A DNA stretch of 64,000 bases from Robinsoniella peoriensis (GTDB lineage Bacteria; Bacillota; Clostridia; Lachnospirales; Lachnospiraceae). Below are positions 51,476 to 59,818 of the stretch, piece after piece. Below the pieces are notes generated by a model, which had not been told where the DNA came from, did not search any database, and saw only the letters and a list, made by a program, of their open reading frames with translations. The DNA is taken from assembly GCF_042680125.1 (NCBI RefSeq), contig NZ_JBHTNY010000014.1, one strand, 5' to 3'. Numbering within the stretch: the stretch's first letter is position 1; each line of letters begins with the position of its first letter. The position numbers were made by a program, and so were the translations under genes.

Positions 51476-52207
51476 ATGGGTAGATTTTTTAGTATGGACA
51501 ATAAGTTCTTTACTTTTATGTCCAGGGTAGCAGACTTGATGATGTTGAACGTTGTATTTCTTATATGCTGTATCCCGATTGTTACTATCGGTGCTTCCTG
51601 TACGGCTATGTATTATGTGACGCTGAAAATGGCGCGTAACGAAGAATCTTATATTATAAAAGGTTTCTTCAAATCTTTTAAGGAAAATTTTAAGCAGAGT
51701 ACGATTATCTGGCTGATTATGCTGGTAGCCGGAATTATCCTGCTGATGGATTTCCGGATAACAGGACAGATGAAATCTACACTGACTACTGTCATGCGTT
51801 ATGGTCTTATGGTGGTTGCTGTTGTATATGCATTTGTATTATCTTACATTTTCCCGATTTTATCCAAATTTGTGAATTCTATTAAAAATACTTTTAAGAA
51901 TTCGCTGTTTATGTCCATCAGACATCTGCCATATACATTTTTAATATTGATTGTTGCTGTTGTTCCGGCCGGAGCTACTCTGATGATCCCTATTGTATTT
52001 GCCTATGGTTTAATTGTATGGATACTGATCGGATTTGCACTTATCGCTTTTATTAATTCTTATTTCTTTGTTAAAATATTTGACCGCTATATTCCTGAAG
52101 AAACGGAGGAGGATAATTCTTCCAGTGATATTCCCGAGATTATGGAACCATCTGCTTTTAAGAACCTTTCTCCTACAACGAATTCTTCCAATGAAAAATC
52201 AGAATAA
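51476..52207 (+). CDS. YesL-like membrane protein (DUF624)
   Basis: A 243-residue protein with about five to six membrane segments. It starts MGRFFSMDNKFF and has NVVFLICCIPIVTIGASCTAMYY, typical of DUF624, followed by KSFKENFKQST. The C-terminal tail (205-243) is acidic and serine-rich. Relatives are often found next to carbohydrate ABC transporters and YesMN systems; here it stands alone. Function unknown. Confidence 0.85.
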   Translation: MGRFFSMDNKFFTFMSRVADLMMLNVVFLICCIPIVTIGASCTAMYYVTLKMARNEESYIIKGFFKSFKENFKQSTIIWLIMLVAGIILLMDFRITGQMKSTLTTVMRYGLMVVAVVYAFVLSYIFPILSKFVNSIKNTFKNSLFMSIRHLPYTFLILIVAVVPAGATLMIPIVFAYGLIVWILIGFALIAFINSYFFVKIFDRYIPEETEEDNSSSDIPEIMEPSAFKNLSPTTNSSNEKSE

Positions 52208-52233
52208 TTACATACTTATATACAGTATGTTTA

Positions 52234-52270
52234 CAACAGCCAGTCCATTTAATAACCGGACTGGCTGTTG
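52234..52270. terminator. Bidirectional terminator between YesL-like gene and histidine kinase
   Basis: CAACAGCCAGTCC ... GGACTGGCTGTTG, 13-bp perfect stem; overlaps the last base of the kinase gap. Confidence 0.78.
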
Positions 52271-54523
52271 TTACACTGATAAGGTGCTGCATACTTCATG
52301 CTGTACTATTGGAAATATTAATACTGCTTTGAACAGGTCGCCATCTACGCTGATGCGAAATTCTCCACCCTGCATTTCTGTAAGGGATCTTGCAATTGAT
52401 AATCCAAGACCGCTTCCTTCTGTGCTTCTGGATTTATCCCCCTGTATAAAACGCTCGGTCAGCTCTTCGGCTTCCATATTGAGAGAATATTCCGATATAT
52501 TTTTAATAGAAAAAATCATCTTTTCATTTTCGGTGCGTATTGTGGCATAAACCCTGGTACCAGGCATGGCATACTTTACAACATTATTATACAGGTTTTC
52601 GATAACACGCCAGATACGTGTATTGTCTGCACGGATTATAATGGGATGATCCGGAACACTCGTTACCAGTTCCAGTCTTCTAGCTTTGAACTGGTCATCA
52701 AATTCTCCTGCTGTCTGCAGGATAAGTTCTTTGAAATTAATATTTATATACTCTAGAAGGATGTTTCCCGAACTTATTTTAGATGCTTCCAGCAGGTCTT
52801 CCGTTAAATATTTAAGCCGCTGTGACTTCTGGTCCAGTATCTCTAAGTAGTTCTGTGCCTTTTGATCTGATAATTCCAGTCTTTTTAACAAATCCACATA
52901 ATTAATGATCGATGTCAGCGGTGTCTTGATATCATGTGATACATTTGTAATCAAATCTGTCTTCTGTCTTTCACTTTTGGTATTTTTCTCTATGATTGAC
53001 TCCAGACTGTTACTCATTTTATTTACGGAATCTGCCAGCCTTTTATTTGCCGGCAAAAATTTTGAACCGTCTATTTTATAATCAAAATCTCCTTTTAAAA
53101 TCTGATCTATTCCTGTCGATATCTTATCCTGCTGCACTGACATCTTTACTAAATTAATTCCGATAATTAATTCCAGTATTATTGTAAGGGGCATTCCCCA
53201 TACTCCCAGATAAGTGATGGAAAGTATTCCCAGCATATTGACGATTAAAAATCCTATATACCAGACAAGAATTCTAATCGAAATTTTTCTCTTATATATC
53301 ATATGAGATAACTCCCGCCACAGGTTGTAAATGGTGCTGTATTTTAAAAATACACCTCCCTTTACCCGGCGCACCATGCTGCCATACCACACAATAAACA
53401 TTCCATTTGCAAATCCTGCAAGGGAAAATAGCACTCCGGCAATACCTGGAAAAATCCCTAGATGCTGATAGCTCAGATATGCCAGATGACCACCCAGTGC
53501 GAATACCATTCCGCTTATCAGCGTCAGCACCTCTATTGGAAATGCGTCCAGTTTCATCAGCGCGAATTCCCCTTTTTCCAATCCTGCGATATTGGTGTAA
53601 TATCCGATCGATGACAGCCAGATAAATATAAAAACACCGCATACAACTGCTGCCGCACGGCTCCATGGCATCCAGTTCTCATATCGTTCTTTCATATCAT
53701 AAAATTCATCCTGCACCAGGAATGATGTATCGATTCCAATCACGATACGGCTGTCAATACAATTAGGCGAAATTCCTCTACCCAGATTACTGTATATATT
53801 TTTCTTAAATTTAAGATTGGCATCGTACTCCAGTTTTTTATAATCCAGCACTACATAGGTACCCAGATCTAAAATCTGTTCCTCTGACAATCCTGTATTC
53901 CCATAGACCTGCTTGTTATTTTTATCCAGAACAATGTATTTTAAATTGGTATTCTTACCGTTAAATTCCACTTTCAAAGTATTATAGTGCCATACATCAT
54001 CCCAGATTCCTGCTATTGTGCTCTTCACATACAGATATAGTTTATCTCTGTCTTTTCCCGTCTTCCGGGCATATTCCTCAATATCTTTATATCCTATGGG
54101 GGAATAGGCTTCCTCATTGTCCAACTCTGCCCCCTGCTGAGCCCATTGCAAAAGATCGTGAAGACGGTAAGATAATCCTCCTTCACTTTGACCTGTAATA
54201 TTCTTATGTAATGCGTAATTTTCTATATCAACGATTCTATCCGGATCGTAAATCCCATCCGTTTCAAATTTATTGCAGCCCTCCAGAAATTCATGCAGCT
54301 GACCGATCTTCTCTTCCACCTGTGTCTCGTATTTAGCCGTTTCCGGATACGGCTTTCCAAATGCATTTTGAAAATCTTCCAGAGAAGTCATCATGCTGAG
54401 ACTGATCATAAAAGAGCAAATGATAATAATCAGTGACATGTATTCCACGGTCAGTGTTACAATCTTTCTCGCTGCCCGAAACTCATCCTCTTTACATTTT
54501 GTTTCCTGCCCGTTATTCTTCAT
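52271..54523 (-). CDS. Sensor histidine kinase
   Basis: A 750-residue membrane kinase. One membrane segment at about 25-45 and an extracytoplasmic domain of about 230 residues come first. Four further hydrophobic segments lie around 290-440, then a linker, HisKA with the phospho-His in NVSHDIKTPLTS, and HATPase with ENLYNNVVKYA and GSGLGLSIARSL. The unusually large multi-span membrane module suggests sensing within or at the membrane. It overlaps the response regulator gene by 11 bp, so the two are a pair. Confidence 0.93.
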   Translation of the reverse strand: MKNNGQETKCKEDEFRAARKIVTLTVEYMSLIIIICSFMISLSMMTSLEDFQNAFGKPYPETAKYETQVEEKIGQLHEFLEGCNKFETDGIYDPDRIVDIENYALHKNITGQSEGGLSYRLHDLLQWAQQGAELDNEEAYSPIGYKDIEEYARKTGKDRDKLYLYVKSTIAGIWDDVWHYNTLKVEFNGKNTNLKYIVLDKNNKQVYGNTGLSEEQILDLGTYVVLDYKKLEYDANLKFKKNIYSNLGRGISPNCIDSRIVIGIDTSFLVQDEFYDMKERYENWMPWSRAAAVVCGVFIFIWLSSIGYYTNIAGLEKGEFALMKLDAFPIEVLTLISGMVFALGGHLAYLSYQHLGIFPGIAGVLFSLAGFANGMFIVWYGSMVRRVKGGVFLKYSTIYNLWRELSHMIYKRKISIRILVWYIGFLIVNMLGILSITYLGVWGMPLTIILELIIGINLVKMSVQQDKISTGIDQILKGDFDYKIDGSKFLPANKRLADSVNKMSNSLESIIEKNTKSERQKTDLITNVSHDIKTPLTSIINYVDLLKRLELSDQKAQNYLEILDQKSQRLKYLTEDLLEASKISSGNILLEYININFKELILQTAGEFDDQFKARRLELVTSVPDHPIIIRADNTRIWRVIENLYNNVVKYAMPGTRVYATIRTENEKMIFSIKNISEYSLNMEAEELTERFIQGDKSRSTEGSGLGLSIARSLTEMQGGEFRISVDGDLFKAVLIFPIVQHEVCSTLSV

Positions 54524-55220
54524 CTGCTATGCTCTCAACTTTATAGCCAATCCCCCATACTACTTTTAGATACCGGGGGCTTTTGGGATTGATCTCAATT
54601 TTTTCTCTGATATGTCTGATATGTACAGCCACCGTATTGTCGGCACCGATTGCCACCTCGTTCCAGATGCTTTCATAGATCTGGTCTATGGAAAAAACCT
54701 TGCCCTTATTTTTCACCAGCAACAGCAAAACATTATATTCAATAGGCGTAAGTTTTACAATCACTCCATCTACTGTAACTTCTTTTTCTTCATCATTAAT
54801 TACAAGGCCGCCCGTACGATAGAGAACGGTTATATCTCCTTTTACATAATTCCCCAGTTTCGTATATCGCCTGAGCTGGGATTTGACCCTTGCCACAAGC
54901 TCCAGGGGATTAAAAGGTTTTGTCAGATAGTCATCCGCACCTATATCAAGCCCCATGATTTTATCCGTATCTTCTGATCTTGCTGAAAGGATAATAATCG
55001 GAACCCCGCTGTTTTTTCTGATTTCCTTTGTCAACGCTATTCCGTCCAGCTTTGGCATCATTATATCTGCAATGACAAGATGGATTTCTACCACTTTTAG
55101 TGTCTGCAAGGCATATTCGCCATCCAGCGCTTTATAGACTTCATATCCTTCCTGATTCAAATATATTTCAACAGCATCCATAATCTCCTTGTCATCATCG
55201 CAAACTAGTATATTAAACAT
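54513..55220 (-). CDS. OmpR-family response regulator
   Basis: A 235-residue regulator. The receiver domain has acidic pocket DDD (8-10), phospho-Asp in VIADIMMPKLDG and Lys in LTKPFNPLE. The C-terminal winged helix has LTPIEYNVLLLLVKNKG and VAVHIRHIREKIE. Complete, unlike the degenerate regulator at 8467. Cotranscribed with the kinase; targets are not evident. Confidence 0.94.
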   Translation of the reverse strand: MFNILVCDDDKEIMDAVEIYLNQEGYEVYKALDGEYALQTLKVVEIHLVIADIMMPKLDGIALTKEIRKNSGVPIIILSARSEDTDKIMGLDIGADDYLTKPFNPLELVARVKSQLRRYTKLGNYVKGDITVLYRTGGLVINDEEKEVTVDGVIVKLTPIEYNVLLLLVKNKGKVFSIDQIYESIWNEVAIGADNTVAVHIRHIREKIEINPKSPRYLKVVWGIGYKVESIADEE

Positions 55221-55245
55221 GTTAACTCCCTATTCCTTCTGGTGC

Positions 55246-55268
55246 AGAACGTGTTTGAAAAATGCCTG
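55246..55268 (+). repeat. Short remnant of the family A repeat end
   Basis: AGAACGTGTTTGAAAAATGC matches the left terminus of the 162-bp element with two changes. Confidence 0.5.
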
Positions 55269-55292
55269 TACCAAAATATACGATCCACTATT

Positions 55293-56222
55293 TTAAATCA
55301 GCCGGTTTAACCATTGCAGAATATCCCGGTAAACCTGTTTTCTATCCAGTTCATTCAAAATTTCATGACGGTCATCCGGATAAAGTTTGCAGGAAATATC
55401 CTTCATTCCTGTTTTTCGGAATGTCTCGACAACTTTTTTTACGCCTCTGCCCTGGTCGCCTACCGGATCATCCTCCCCCGATACAAACAGGACAGGCATC
55501 TCCCGGGGCATTCGTTCTAAATATTCTTCAAAAGTTAATTTATATAGTCCATGAAAAAGATTATGGTAAGCATTCAGCGTAAATAAAAACTGGCATTTTT
55601 CTTCAGCAATATAAGCATCCACGACCTTCTCATCCCGGCAAAGCCAGTCCCTGTCTGTCCTTGCCGGTTTATAATTCCTGTTATAACCGCCAAATGCCAT
55701 TGCATCTACGAGCCTGCTGCGGTACATCCAGCCATGTCTTTTCGCCAGTATTGCAGTCAGTACGATTCCTGCCTTCACTGCAAATCTCGGCTTATACCCG
55801 GTGCCCATAATAATGGTCCCGGCCAGCCCTTTTCCATGACAGCAGATATACTGTCTGGTCAAAAAAGATCCCATGCTGTGCCCCAGAATAAAATAAGGTA
55901 GGCCTGCATATTCTTCTTCCGTGATACACCTTAGTTTATGCATATCCCGTATGAGCGTCCGGTTCCCATTCTCTTTTGCAAAATAACCGTAATACTCTTT
56001 GGACTTAATGGAGTCTCCATGCCCCAGATGGTCATTTCCAACCACCAGGAATCCATGGTCTGCCATATAACCTGCAAATTCGTCGTACCTCTCAATGAAT
56101 TCAACCATTCCATGAGCAATCTGGAGAACCGCCCTGACCTCTCCGTCCGGCATCCATTTTACTGCATGAATTTTTGTTTCCTGATCATCCGATAAATAAT
56201 AAAAATTCTTTTTTACTGACAT
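55293..56222 (-). CDS. Alpha/beta hydrolase, lysophospholipase/monoacylglycerol lipase type
   Basis: A 309-residue cytoplasmic serine hydrolase. It shows QIAHGMVEFIERYDEFA (oxyanion region), the nucleophile in GHSMGSF and the acid/His pair toward the C-terminus (SGEDDPVGD and DDRHEILNE). These are the signatures of the Hydrolase_4 group acting on lysophospholipids or monoacylglycerols. Start behind GAGGTGG. Confidence 0.9.
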   Translation of the reverse strand: MSVKKNFYYLSDDQETKIHAVKWMPDGEVRAVLQIAHGMVEFIERYDEFAGYMADHGFLVVGNDHLGHGDSIKSKEYYGYFAKENGNRTLIRDMHKLRCITEEEYAGLPYFILGHSMGSFLTRQYICCHGKGLAGTIIMGTGYKPRFAVKAGIVLTAILAKRHGWMYRSRLVDAMAFGGYNRNYKPARTDRDWLCRDEKVVDAYIAEEKCQFLFTLNAYHNLFHGLYKLTFEEYLERMPREMPVLFVSGEDDPVGDQGRGVKKVVETFRKTGMKDISCKLYPDDRHEILNELDRKQVYRDILQWLNRLI

Positions 56223-56473
56223 TCAATCCACCTCACCTGTTTAATTAATACAATATATATCATTCCAGTCTCTAAATAGCTTAATAAAACAGTTTTTCCT
56301 ATAAAGAAAACACATTCTTCCATTTCCATACAATAAGCCCATAATATAATATATTATAGCATAGAATAAACAAAAAAATTTTTAAGAATTACGAAAGATC
56401 ATTTTTTAGTCTGTCCTAATTACTTTTTCTATGATATACTTAATATAGTCATTAAACTATAATGGAGGATATT

Positions 56474-57622
56474 ATGATAACAGGAAGCAAGGAATTAATC
56501 CGTGATATTAACAGCCATCTTGTTTTGGAATCGATTGTTAACAACGGGCCCATTTCAAGGGCGGACCTCGCCAAGGCACTTGGGCTTACAAAAGCCACTA
56601 TTTCAGCGATTGTCCAGGTTTTGATGGATGAGCACCTGGTTATTGAAATTGGCAGTGCCAAGACAGACAAGGGCCGTAAGCCAATCCTTCTGGATCTCAA
56701 CCAATCCGGCGGCCATGTAATTTCACTGGATGTTAGCGTAGATTACATAACGGTACTCACCTCTGACCTGAAAGGAACCCATTGTTTTGTCAAACAATAT
56801 AAAAATTCATCCCATGACCTGGAAATTCTTCCTATATTGATCTCTATTATCGAGAAAACTATAGAGGGGCTAACTCCTACTGTTCACGGGGTCGTTGGTA
56901 TCAGTATTGGTATTCACGGAGTAGTGCATAACAATCATGTGATGTTCACCCCATACTATTCCATAAAAGAAGAGAACCTTTCTGATTCCTTATCGGAACA
57001 CTTCCATGTACCTGTCTATATGGATAATGAAGCTAATCTATCCGTTTTGGGAGAACGCACTTTTTATTTTGATTATCCCAATATTATTAACCTGAGTATA
57101 CATTCCGGTATTGGAATGGGAATTCTGATTGATGATCAGCTTTATACCGGGTATAACGGTTATGCAGGAGAGTTCGGACACACAATCATCGTTCCTGACG
57201 GGCGCGCCTGCCCCTGCGGCAATCATGGATGTTTTGAGCAATATGCTTCAGAACGGGCAATCCTGAAGGATTACACAAGGCGTAAAGCCAATACGGAAGT
57301 TTCCATTGACGCATTGATCCGTTCTTATCAGGCGCAAGACAGTGATGCCCTGGAGGTCATTCAGCAATTTGTCAAATATATGGCAATCGGCATTAATAAT
57401 ATTCTGAATACGTTTAATCCTAATCTGATCGTAATTAACAGCGCTTTCACTATGTATATACCGGATATTACAAAGCAGATCCAGGAATCTCTCTGCAACC
57501 GTATGGATAAATACTGTACCATCCTCCCATCCGGACTGCAGGACACCGCTATTTTGCTGGGCGGTGCCTGCGTAGTAATTAAGAACTTCCTGGGGATTGA
57601 TAAAATGATATTGAAGCCATAA
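56474..57622 (+). CDS. ROK-family transcriptional regulator (NagC/XylR type)
   Basis: A 382-residue regulator. The N-terminal HTH (about 15-65) reads ISRADLAKALGLTKATISAIV. The ROK sugar-binding domain follows, with DNEANLSVLGE, the GIGMGI loop and the zinc motif CPCGNHGCFE. Kinase motifs are not those of an active sugar kinase. Start at ATG 56474 behind GGAGG; the earlier ATG overlaps the ribosome site. No sugar genes flank it; control of the distant nan locus would be possible but is only a guess. Confidence 0.92.
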   Translation: MITGSKELIRDINSHLVLESIVNNGPISRADLAKALGLTKATISAIVQVLMDEHLVIEIGSAKTDKGRKPILLDLNQSGGHVISLDVSVDYITVLTSDLKGTHCFVKQYKNSSHDLEILPILISIIEKTIEGLTPTVHGVVGISIGIHGVVHNNHVMFTPYYSIKEENLSDSLSEHFHVPVYMDNEANLSVLGERTFYFDYPNIINLSIHSGIGMGILIDDQLYTGYNGYAGEFGHTIIVPDGRACPCGNHGCFEQYASERAILKDYTRRKANTEVSIDALIRSYQAQDSDALEVIQQFVKYMAIGINNILNTFNPNLIVINSAFTMYIPDITKQIQESLCNRMDKYCTILPSGLQDTAILLGGACVVIKNFLGIDKMILKP

Positions 57623-57623
57623 T

Positions 57624-57672
57624 AAAAACCGGGAATAAAGAAGACTTTACGTTTTCTTTATTCCCGGTTTTT
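57624..57672. terminator. Bidirectional terminator between ROK gene and ksgA
   Basis: AAAAACCGGGAATAAAGAA pairs with TTCTTTATTCCCGGTTTTT, a 19-bp perfect stem. Confidence 0.92.
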
Positions 57673-57695
57673 ATATTAAATTTATTTGATGCAGT

Positions 57696-58562
57696 TTATT
57701 CTTTTGCCGAAATGATGTTACTGAGCCTTGCAAACTCACTCAGCGTAAGCGCCTCCCCCCGGATAGTGGGCGAAACCCCAAGTTCCTCAATCGCTTCTGC
57801 AATGATCTCCTTGGAAATCGGAATCTCAGGTGAGTTATTCAACCCATTTACCAGCGTTTTTCTTCTCTGGTTAAATGACGCACGGATGATCCGGAACATC
57901 AGACGCTCATCCTTTACATCGATGGGAGCTTCTTTGTATGTTGTCAGCCGTATTACTGCACTTCCTACTTTTGGACGGGGCATAAAGCAATTGGGTGGCA
58001 CATTTGCAACAATATACGGCTCGGCGTAATACTGTACCGCAAGTGAAAGTGCACCGTAGTCCTTGCTCCCCGGCCCTGACTGCATTCTCTGTGCCACTTC
58101 TTTTTGTACCATGACGGTAATACTGTCGATGGGAACATGGCTTTCAAATAACCCCATAATGATTGGCGTAGTAATATAGTACGGAAGATTCGCCACTACT
58201 TTAACCGGTCTGCCGCCGTTTCGCTCCATGACAAGCTGCTTGATATCCAGTTTCAGAACGTCTTCATTTATGACTGTTATGTTATCATAGGAAGACAGGG
58301 TATCCTCTAAGATCGGAATCAGCGCTTTATCAATCTCTACTGCCGCCACCTCTCTTGCAGCTTCAGCCAGATACTGGGTCATTGTTCCGATGCCCGGTCC
58401 GATTTCCAGCACAAAATCATCCTTTGTAATATTGGCAGAACGAATAATTTTATCCAGTACGTGACCATCGATTAAAAAGTTCTGACCAAACTTTTTTTGA
58501 AAGGCAAATTCATACTTTTGAATGACCTCTATAGTTTTCTGGGGATTTGATAATTTTTCCAT
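57696..58562 (-). CDS. rsmA: 16S rRNA dimethyladenosine transferase (KsgA/RsmA)
   Basis: A 288-residue SAM-dependent enzyme dimethylating two adjacent adenines near the 3' end of 16S rRNA. It shows QKFGQNFLID, SAM motif LEIGPGIGTMTQYL, the catalytic NLPYYITTP, and the C-terminal helical domain. Full length. It follows tatD by 16 bp, the classical tatD-ksgA order of Bacillota. Confidence 0.96.
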   Translation of the reverse strand: MEKLSNPQKTIEVIQKYEFAFQKKFGQNFLIDGHVLDKIIRSANITKDDFVLEIGPGIGTMTQYLAEAAREVAAVEIDKALIPILEDTLSSYDNITVINEDVLKLDIKQLVMERNGGRPVKVVANLPYYITTPIIMGLFESHVPIDSITVMVQKEVAQRMQSGPGSKDYGALSLAVQYYAEPYIVANVPPNCFMPRPKVGSAVIRLTTYKEAPIDVKDERLMFRIIRASFNQRRKTLVNGLNNSPEIPISKEIIAEAIEELGVSPTIRGEALTLSEFARLSNIISAKE

Positions 58563-58578
58563 TCGTTACCTCTTCTTC

Positions 58579-59349
58579 TCATGATTTTATCTGGTACATT
58601 TTCAATGCATTTTCACAGGTCTTCTCTTCTACTAATTCTTTTGATATCCCTTTGATACGTGCGATTTCTTCTATTATATAGGGCAGGAACAGAGACGAGT
58701 TCCGTTTTCCGCGATTAGGAGCCGGTGCCAGATAAGGGCAGTCTGTCTCAATCAGAATCTGTTCCAGAGGCACATATTCTGCAACCTCTTTCATTACTCT
58801 GGCATTTTTAAAGGTGACAACACCGCCGATTCCAATATAATAGCCCATGTTGACATAATCCCGTGCCATTTCCCTGGAATTGGAGAAACAGTGGATTACA
58901 CCGCCTGTGCTGCCTGCGTGTTCTGCCTTCATAACATCTATGGTATCCTTTGCCGCATCCCTGCTGTGGATAATCACCGGCAGACCTGCTTTTTTGGAAA
59001 GGGCAAGCTGCCTTGCAAACCATTCCTTCTGGACTTCGTGGGACTCCTTGTCCCAATAATAGTCCAGACCAATCTCTCCTACCGCAACGATCTTCTCCTC
59101 TTCACACAGTTTCTCCAGCCAAAGCAAACGCTCTTCATTCAAGTCTCCTGCCTCATCCGGATGAATTCCAACTGCTCCATATATAAAGGGATAGCTCTTT
59201 GTGAGCTTTACCGTGTCCTCCACGCCCCGTAAGCTTGCACCTACATTTACAATATATCCAATTCCATTCTCCTGCATACTGCCAAGCAGGCTCTCTCTGT
59301 CTTCGTCAAACGCCTCATCATCATAATGGGCATGGCTGTCAAATATCAT
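58579..59349 (-). CDS. tatD: TatD-family metal-dependent hydrolase
   Basis: A 256-residue TIM-barrel DNase. Metal ligands are visible as FDSHAHYDD (His5, His7), Glu in VGEIGLDYYW, His in VIIHSRDA and VIHCFS, and Asp in IETDCPYLAP. Start at ATG 59349 behind GGAGGG; the upstream open extension is the structured repeat. First gene of the tatD-ksgA pair. Confidence 0.95.
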   Translation of the reverse strand: MIFDSHAHYDDEAFDEDRESLLGSMQENGIGYIVNVGASLRGVEDTVKLTKSYPFIYGAVGIHPDEAGDLNEERLLWLEKLCEEEKIVAVGEIGLDYYWDKESHEVQKEWFARQLALSKKAGLPVIIHSRDAAKDTIDVMKAEHAGSTGGVIHCFSNSREMARDYVNMGYYIGIGGVVTFKNARVMKEVAEYVPLEQILIETDCPYLAPAPNRGKRNSSLFLPYIIEEIARIKGISKELVEEKTCENALKMYQIKS

Positions 59350-59356
59350 ACTTTTC

Positions 59357-59463
59357 CCTCCTGCATATCGCCAGGCCTGCCTGCGATAATGACTTAATAA
59401 GTAGTTTGAAAGCGCTTTTCTTTCAAGCTTTTCCTCCATGCATAACGCAGATTGCACTGCGAA
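59357..59463 (-). repeat. Interspersed structured repeat, copy 2 (carries the tatD Shine-Dalgarno)
   Basis: Same design as the copy at 1806: minus strand TTGAAAGAAAAGCGCTTTCAA hairpin (shown to its 21st base as two arms TTGAAAG/CTTTCAA), TATCGCAG...GGCGATATGCAGGAGG, ending directly before the tatD start. Downstream part CATGCATAACGCAG... aligns with CATGAATAGCGCAAG of copy 1. Confidence 0.8.
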
Positions 59464-59615
59464 ACTGCTGCTTATTTGTATTCTTTATTTTAAGCTATTG
59501 CTATATGCTGTTATTTTATTCTGTTATTTTAGCAGTATCTGGGGTTGGTTGCAAGTAAAAGAGGATGTTGCGGGGAGAAACTTGGGGTTTTGTTGATTAC
59601 TGCGCTTTATAGATT

Positions 59616-59650
59616 GAGATATCAAAGCATCTTTATCAGCAAAACCCAAA
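59616..59650 (+). repeat. Family B repeat fragment
   Basis: AAAGCATCTTTATCAGC and AAACCCAAATTAGA match AAAGCGTCTTTAATCAGC and AAACCCAAATTTAAGA at the right end of the 41704 element. The remaining gap 59464-59818 holds a short hairpin GCAGTATCG...CGATACTGC (59717-59747) and no gene I can support. Confidence 0.6.
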
Positions 59651-59818
59651 TTAGATTTCTCATTCTCCATACATATTTGTCCCCATAGACTACATATCTA
59701 TAATGATAAAGGCAAAGCAGTATCGCAGTCTGATCCCCGATACTGCATGGGGTCATATGTCGTTATTTCGCATATCCGTTATCCGCTCTATCGGAAATCA
59801 TCTCAAGGAGGCGCATTC

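Noticed and set aside
56474..57622. ManNAc kinase (NanK) completing the sialic acid pathway
   Set aside because: The ROK protein has an N-terminal HTH and lacks a convincing kinase ATP site; it is a regulator and lies 50 kb away.
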